Part shown: in pieces, positions 59,933 to 64,000 of the stretch
How positions within the stretch are numbered: position 1 is the stretch's first letter
Layout of the letters: the number at the start of each line of letters is the position of its first letter
Assembly (NCBI RefSeq): GCF_009664855.1
Contig: NZ_CP045928.1
Location: 5,753,497-5,817,496 of the forward strand
Direction: 5' to 3'
Source of the DNA: Flavobacterium sp. SLB02
GTDB lineage: Bacteria; Bacteroidota; Bacteroidia; Flavobacteriales; Flavobacteriaceae
Length of the DNA stretch: 64,000 nt
Translations under genes and position numbers: made by a program
The notes under the pieces: generated by a model
Database searches by the model: none
Told to the model about the DNA's origin: nothing
Seen by the model: only the letters and a program-made list of their open reading frames with translations

Positions 59933-61015
59933 ATGGAAAATAAGAAAGAAATGAGAAAGTGGTTAGAAGATTTCAATTTAAATCACCCACTTGTGATAGC
60001 AGGACCATGTAGTGCAGAAACAGAAGATCAGGTATTGAAAATTGCTCACGAATTGAAAGATTCAAAAGTTAGTGTATTCAGAGCAGGGATCTGGAAACCA
60101 AGAACGCGTCCGGGAGGATTTGAAGGTGTTGGAGAAATTGGTTTGAAATGGTTACAAAAAGCAAAAGCTGAAACAGGTTTATTAATGGGTACTGAAGTTG
60201 CAACTGCAGCGCATTGTAAACTGGCTTTAGAACATGATATCGACGTTTTATGGGTTGGTGCCCGTACAACTGCAAACCCTTTCGCAGTTCAGGAAATTGC
60301 TGATACGTTGAAAGGAACTGATAAAATCGTTTTGGTTAAAAACCCTGTAAACCCTGATTTAGCTTTATGGTTAGGTGGTGTTGAGCGTTTACACATGGCT
60401 GGAATCGAGAAATTAGGAGTTATTCACAGAGGTTTCTCTACTTACGAGAAAACAAAATACAGAAATATCCCGGAATGGCAAATTGCTATCGAATTGCAAA
60501 ATAAATTCCCTGATTTACCATTAATTATCGATCCATCTCACATTACAGGAGATCGTAAAATGATTTTCGAAGTAACACAAGAGGCTTTAGATTTGAATTA
60601 CGATGGTATGATTATCGAAACGCACTACGATCCGGACAACGCTTGGTCTGATGCTGCTCAACAAGTTACTCCTGATGCTTTGAAACAAATCATTAAAGAT
60701 TTGACGATTAGAAAAACAGATGATACTACAGATGAGTACAGTTCAAAAATGACTAAACTAAGAGCTAATATAGACGTTCTTGATGCTAATTTATTAGAGT
60801 TATTAGGAAAACGTATGAAAGTAGCTGACGAAATTGGTCAGGTGAAAAAAGATGCAAACGTAGCAATTCTTCAAAACAACCGTTGGAACGAAATCTTAGG
60901 AAAAATGATTCTTGAAGGTGAGAAAAAAGGTCTTACTGAAGAGTTCGTTTTAAGAATGTTCAAAGCAATTCACCAGGAAAGTATTGGTCACCAGGAGAAA
61001 ATTTTCAATGCATAA
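59933..61015 (+). CDS. Bifunctional DAHP synthase / chorismate mutase
   Basis: N-terminal type I-beta 3-deoxy-7-phosphoheptulonate synthase (about residues 15-255: LVIAGPCSAETEDQVLKIA, FRAGIWKPRTRPGGFEG, GTEVATAAHCKLALEHDIDV, IIDPSHITGDRK) fused to an AroQ chorismate mutase (about 270-355: MTKLRANIDVLDANLLELLG, KRMKVADEIGQVKK, ILQNNRWNEIL). It joins the first step of the shikimate pathway with the branch-point step. The 360-residue layout is typical of Bacteroidota. Last gene of the operon. Confidence 0.96.
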   Translation: MENKKEMRKWLEDFNLNHPLVIAGPCSAETEDQVLKIAHELKDSKVSVFRAGIWKPRTRPGGFEGVGEIGLKWLQKAKAETGLLMGTEVATAAHCKLALEHDIDVLWVGARTTANPFAVQEIADTLKGTDKIVLVKNPVNPDLALWLGGVERLHMAGIEKLGVIHRGFSTYEKTKYRNIPEWQIAIELQNKFPDLPLIIDPSHITGDRKMIFEVTQEALDLNYDGMIIETHYDPDNAWSDAAQQVTPDALKQIIKDLTIRKTDDTTDEYSSKMTKLRANIDVLDANLLELLGKRMKVADEIGQVKKDANVAILQNNRWNEILGKMILEGEKKGLTEEFVLRMFKAIHQESIGHQEKIFNA

Positions 61016-61119
61016 TTTTTTCTAAACCATATAAGTGATATAAGTTAATTTAAGTTTTATTAAAACTTTTTTAAAATTTTCTTATAGCATTATTTAAAAA
61101 TAGATTGTTTTTTTTTAAG

Positions 61120-61158
61120 AATCTCCGGCACTTTGTACAAAAAGTGTTGGAGATTTTT
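61120..61158 (+). terminator. Terminator after DAHP synthase
   Basis: AATCTCCGGCACTT (61120-61133) / AAGTGTTGGAGATT (61142-61155), with two G-U pairs, an 8-base loop and a T6 tract following. It ends the pheA operon. Confidence 0.78.
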
Positions 61159-61198
61159 TATTTTTTTTAAAAGTTGTAAATCAGGATTTTATATATAA

Positions 61199-61307
61199 AC
61201 ATAGCCCCCGGTTTCAACCGTGGAGACGCAATGCATGTTCGCAATCTTTTGTGAGCGCATTGCATATTTATAATCTTTGTCCCCACGGTTGAAACCCGTG
61301 GGCTATA
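61199..61307. repeat. Large inverted repeat
   Basis: ATAGCCCCCGGTTTCAACCG at 61201-61220 and onward is the near-perfect reverse complement of 61283-61306 (CCACGGTTGAAACCCGTGG then GCTAT), and inside it GCAATGC (61228-61234) pairs with GCATTGC (61257-61263). The whole is a long cruciform or hairpin, possibly a dispersed Flavobacterium repeat. It might terminate or insulate. Confidence 0.75.
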
Positions 61308-61444
61308 TTTTACAAGGTTTTTAATTTTAATCTTAGGCTAATATTTTCTTATATAACTTATATGGTTTAAATTTTTTATAACCCATTCCAACCTTTTTAG
61401 ATTTTATGTTCTCTATACAATTATAGAACCTTAACTCTCGTGTT

Positions 61445-64000
61445 ATGAAATCAAAATTATGTTTGTCTCAGCCAGGAATTTTTCAAGTAAACTTGAAAAT
61501 GTTATTTTATTTGATATTGTTTTTAGGAACAAAATCCTTTGCACAAAGCCCCGAACTTACAGTAAAAGGTGATGAAGCTGAAAAGGTTAGAATGAATAAA
61601 CTAATTGTGAATGTAAAAGTGGTGGGAAATATTGCTTACACCACTGCCGAAATGCATTTCTTTAATTCAGGAGCCCGCCAGATGGAGGCGGAACTTATTT
61701 TTCCGTTGCCCGAAAATGTTTCGGTTTCTAGATATGCTATTGATATTAATGGTAAAATGCGTGAAGCCGTTCCGGTAAATAAAAATAAAGGGAAACAGGT
61801 TTTTGAAGCGATCGAGCATCGTCGTGTCGACCCGGGATTACTGGAGAAAGTAGACGGAAATAATTTCAGAACCAGAATTTATCCGTTGATGCCGAACGGA
61901 GAACGAACTGTAATCATTGGCTACGAAGAAGAACTTTCTGCTTTTGATAAAGAGAATCTGGCGTATCAATTAGTGAGTCGTTATCCTAAAAAACTGGATA
62001 ATTTTGAAATGAATGTTTCGGTTTTAGGAACTGCAGCATCACCAACAGTGGCCGAGAATTCCGGTGATGAAATTGCTTTTTCAAAATGGAATCAATCTTT
62101 TCAGACTTCCATCAAAAAAGAAAATTATCAGCCTTCTGAAAAATTAGTTTTTAAAATTCCAATTCAACAAAATACGCCAAGTGTTATCATGCAGAATGTT
62201 GGCGGACAGCATTATTTTTACGGAAATACTTTTATCGAAGGAAATAAAATAGCCAAGAAAAATCCAGCTTCGATTGGTTTAATTTGGGATAATTCACTGA
62301 GTTGTAAAACACGAGATTTCAAAAAGGAATTGGCTTTGCTTGATGCTTATTTTCAGAAAATAAAAAACACAAAAGTTACTTTGTATTTTTTAAATTATGG
62401 TTTTGAAAAGCAAAATGAATACGTAATTACCAACGGAAACTGGGGAGCATTAAAAGCTGTTTTAGAAAATACCAAATACGATGGAGGAACTCGTTTTTCA
62501 CAAATAAACTTTATGAATAACGACGAATATTTGTTTTTTTCTGACGGATTTTCGTCTTTAAGTGACAACGTTTTGCCAAAAACTAAAAAGCCTCTTTATA
62601 CTATTACTTCATCCGTTTCTGCTGATTTTTCTTTCTTGAACTATTCATCAATGCAAACAGGCGGTAATTTTATCAACTTAAATCAGGTAAATCAAGAAAA
62701 TGCTTTAGATAAATTGGTAAATACAAATTTGAAGTTTTTAGGAATAAAAGAAAACTATACTGTGAGCGATTTGTTTCCTATTGAAGGGACTTCGGTTTCA
62801 GAAAGTTTTAGTTTTTCAGGAATTTCTTTGAATCCAAAAAATGAAGTCACCTTATTATTTGGTTATAATAATGAAGCTGTTTTAGAGCGAAAAATAACGC
62901 TGGATGCTGCTGTTCAAAATACAAATGATGTGAATGTTGAAAAACTTTGGGCGCAGAAAAAAATAGCCAATCTTGATTTTCAGTATGCTAAAAATGCTGA
63001 TGAAATTGAACTTTTAGGAAAGAAATATGGCATTATAACCAAGAATACCTCGTTGATTGTTCTGGAAGATATTCGGGATTATATTTCTTACGATATTATA
63101 GCGCCGGCCGAATTGCGTGCTGAATTTGACAGAATTAAAAAACAGGAAAACGTTAATAATCTGGCGCAACAAAAGAATAATTGGGAAAGTATTGAAAGTT
63201 ATTTTGAAGGTTTAAATAATTGGTGGAAAAAAGATATCAAATATTCAATTCCAAAACCGTTGCCAAAGCCCAAAGTTCAAAAAAATAGAAGATTAGTTAA
63301 TAATACGTTAAGCAGAAATTCACGCAGAAGTGCAAGTCCAGTTTCAACCAGAAGTACAAATGTTGCAGCGGGTAAAGTTGAAGGGACTGTTTTAGATCAG
63401 CAAGGAATACCTTTGCCGGGTGTAACTGTAACATTAAGAGGAGAAAGAGAAGGAGTTTATACTGATTTTGATGGTAAATTTGTAATTATAGCAGCCGAAA
63501 ATAGTACGCTTAACTTTAGTTATATTGGTTTTGACTCTTATCAGTTGAATAGAGGAATGAATAATAAGTTTACAGTAGTATTGCGAGAGAATTCAGTACA
63601 ATTAGAATCTGTTGTTGTAACGTCATCCAGAAGTATTAAAGGCGATGCTGATGCTGTGATGACAGTTGATGAGCCAGTTGGTTCAGGACCTGTAATGAAT
63701 ATAGTGGAAGAAGCTTCGGCAGCTGTAGAGTCTTCAGACAAAAAAGCAGAATCTGAGTTAAAAGAAGTGACTGTTGTAGGTTATGGAACGGTTAAAAAAG
63801 CTGAGGTCTCTTATTCTGTACAAACAATTTCGTCTGAGAATATTTCTAAAAACACCAATGTATCCCAGGCGCTTGCGGGTAAAGTTGCAGGAGTTCAAAT
63901 AAGTCAAGCGACAGAAGGTGATACAACTTTAAATAAAGAAATTTTATTAAGTGAAGATGCTAAAAAAGATTTGATTGTAGAAAGTAGCGATTCTAATGTA
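61445..64000 (+). CDS. VIT-VWA protein fused to a carboxypeptidase-regulatory and plug-like region (partial)
   Basis: An open frame of 852 codons from ATG 61445 without a stop; the 3' end lies beyond the window. It begins with a signal-like segment (FYLILFLGTKSFAQ, about 20-36), then a VIT domain at about 40-185 (MHFFNSGARQMEAELIFPLP; RRVDPGLLEKVDGNNFRTRIYPL), a VWA-like domain from about 275 (IGLIWDNSLSCKTRDFKKE, with DNSLS as a DxSxS metal site, and FFSDGFSSLSD), a Lys/Arg/Ser-rich linker, then at about 645-720 a carboxypeptidase-regulatory module (VEGTVLDQQGIPLPGVTVTL; VYTDFDGKFVI; LNFSYIGFDSY). At about 770-815 comes EVTVVGYGTVKKAEVSYSVQ and SQALAGKVAGVQIS, the linker and start of a SusC-type plug. 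Whether a barrel follows cannot be seen. Confidence 0.88.
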   Translation, partial: MKSKLCLSQPGIFQVNLKMLFYLILFLGTKSFAQSPELTVKGDEAEKVRMNKLIVNVKVVGNIAYTTAEMHFFNSGARQMEAELIFPLPENVSVSRYAIDINGKMREAVPVNKNKGKQVFEAIEHRRVDPGLLEKVDGNNFRTRIYPLMPNGERTVIIGYEEELSAFDKENLAYQLVSRYPKKLDNFEMNVSVLGTAASPTVAENSGDEIAFSKWNQSFQTSIKKENYQPSEKLVFKIPIQQNTPSVIMQNVGGQHYFYGNTFIEGNKIAKKNPASIGLIWDNSLSCKTRDFKKELALLDAYFQKIKNTKVTLYFLNYGFEKQNEYVITNGNWGALKAVLENTKYDGGTRFSQINFMNNDEYLFFSDGFSSLSDNVLPKTKKPLYTITSSVSADFSFLNYSSMQTGGNFINLNQVNQENALDKLVNTNLKFLGIKENYTVSDLFPIEGTSVSESFSFSGISLNPKNEVTLLFGYNNEAVLERKITLDAAVQNTNDVNVEKLWAQKKIANLDFQYAKNADEIELLGKKYGIITKNTSLIVLEDIRDYISYDIIAPAELRAEFDRIKKQENVNNLAQQKNNWESIESYFEGLNNWWKKDIKYSIPKPLPKPKVQKNRRLVNNTLSRNSRRSASPVSTRSTNVAAGKVEGTVLDQQGIPLPGVTVTLRGEREGVYTDFDGKFVIIAAENSTLNFSYIGFDSYQLNRGMNNKFTVVLRENSVQLESVVVTSSRSIKGDADAVMTVDEPVGSGPVMNIVEEASAAVESSDKKAESELKEVTVVGYGTVKKAEVSYSVQTISSENISKNTNVSQALAGKVAGVQISQATEGDTTLNKEILLSEDAKKDLIVESSDSNV

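Larger units (their letters stand above)
61016..61444. other. Spacer after the aromatic operon
   Basis: No gene. It has 'AAACCATATAAGTGATATAAG' words at 61024 and their inverted form (CTTATATGGTTTAAA) at 61358, the operon terminator at 61120-61158, and a large hairpin at 61199-61307, each listed separately. Confidence 0.5.

Noticed and set aside
63541..63741. Minus-strand 66-codon frame near the window end
   Set aside because: Lies inside the long VIT-fusion frame in antisense; low complexity and no leader.
1..64000. tRNA, rRNA, insertion sequences or phage genes
   Set aside because: No cloverleaf T-loop patterns, no rRNA stretches and no transposase, integrase or structural phage proteins were seen by eye; a tRNAscan or Rfam run would settle it.

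Overview
The window is a stretch of an AT-rich (roughly one-third GC) chromosome from a Bacteroidota bacterium, most likely a Flavobacterium or close relative. Evidence includes a type 9 secretion sorting domain, lipoproteins with an acidic SDD/SDDD export signal after the acylated cysteine, many TonB-linked outer-membrane proteins, promoters of the TTG-N19-TAnnTTTG type, A-rich untranslated leaders, and lineage families such as DUF4271, DUF4296, DUF3109 and GWxTD-free housekeeping clusters. No rRNA, tRNA, CRISPR array, prophage or transposase was seen.

Layout. 1-924: a small winged-helix regulator that looks eroded at both ends. 925-3792: leuS. 4175-6080: hydrolase, ECF sigma factor and a probable membrane partner. 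6151-9357: lipoprotein, TPR sensor kinase and NarL/LuxR-type response regulator around a perfect 18-bp palindrome. 9462-11020: zinc protease, a small membrane protein enclosed by a 32-bp perfect inverted repeat, and an Lrp regulator. 11478-18127: hemD, DUF4271, glycosyltransferase, pyrC, DUF4296, epimerase, tyrS. 18207-19666: LuxE-like ligase and a minimal T9SS protein. 19827-27678: a probable phosphate-starvation module (beta-helix lipoprotein, TonB receptor, PhoB-like regulator, PhoR-like kinase, OprO/P-like porin) whose three target promoters share 11-nt phased TTAAC-like direct repeats at a constant distance from the -7 element. 27680-33019: glycosyltransferase, Lys/Ala-rich exported protein, very large SprA-like outer-membrane protein. 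33110-37658: three tiny membrane proteins, a second copy of the palindrome, XRE and membrane-AraC regulators and an outer-membrane barrel. 37735-51689: lysC, GNAT, fbp, TerB, HupE/UreJ, dCMP deaminase, S41 protease, small lipoproteins, FAD protein, MarC, DUF3109, nrdB and nrdA. 51894-56496: a lower-GC accessory stretch with a frameshifted gene, the DUF1800/DUF1501 pair and a toxin-antitoxin pair whose toxin is broken by an 8-bp tandem duplication. 56640-61015: an aromatic amino-acid operon (pheA, aminotransferase, tyrA, DAHP synthase/chorismate mutase) preceded by a Phe/Tyr-rich leader peptide, antiterminator and terminator. 61445 to the end: an unfinished VIT-VWA-carboxypeptidase-regulatory-plug fusion protein.

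The strongest regulatory discoveries are the aromatic attenuator, the phased Pho-box-like repeats, and the shared palindrome that fits the adjacent NarL/LuxR regulator. Many intergenic gaps also carry short degenerate 'word' repeats arranged as inverted pairs, a genome-wide style of intergenic structure rather than ordinary spacer.
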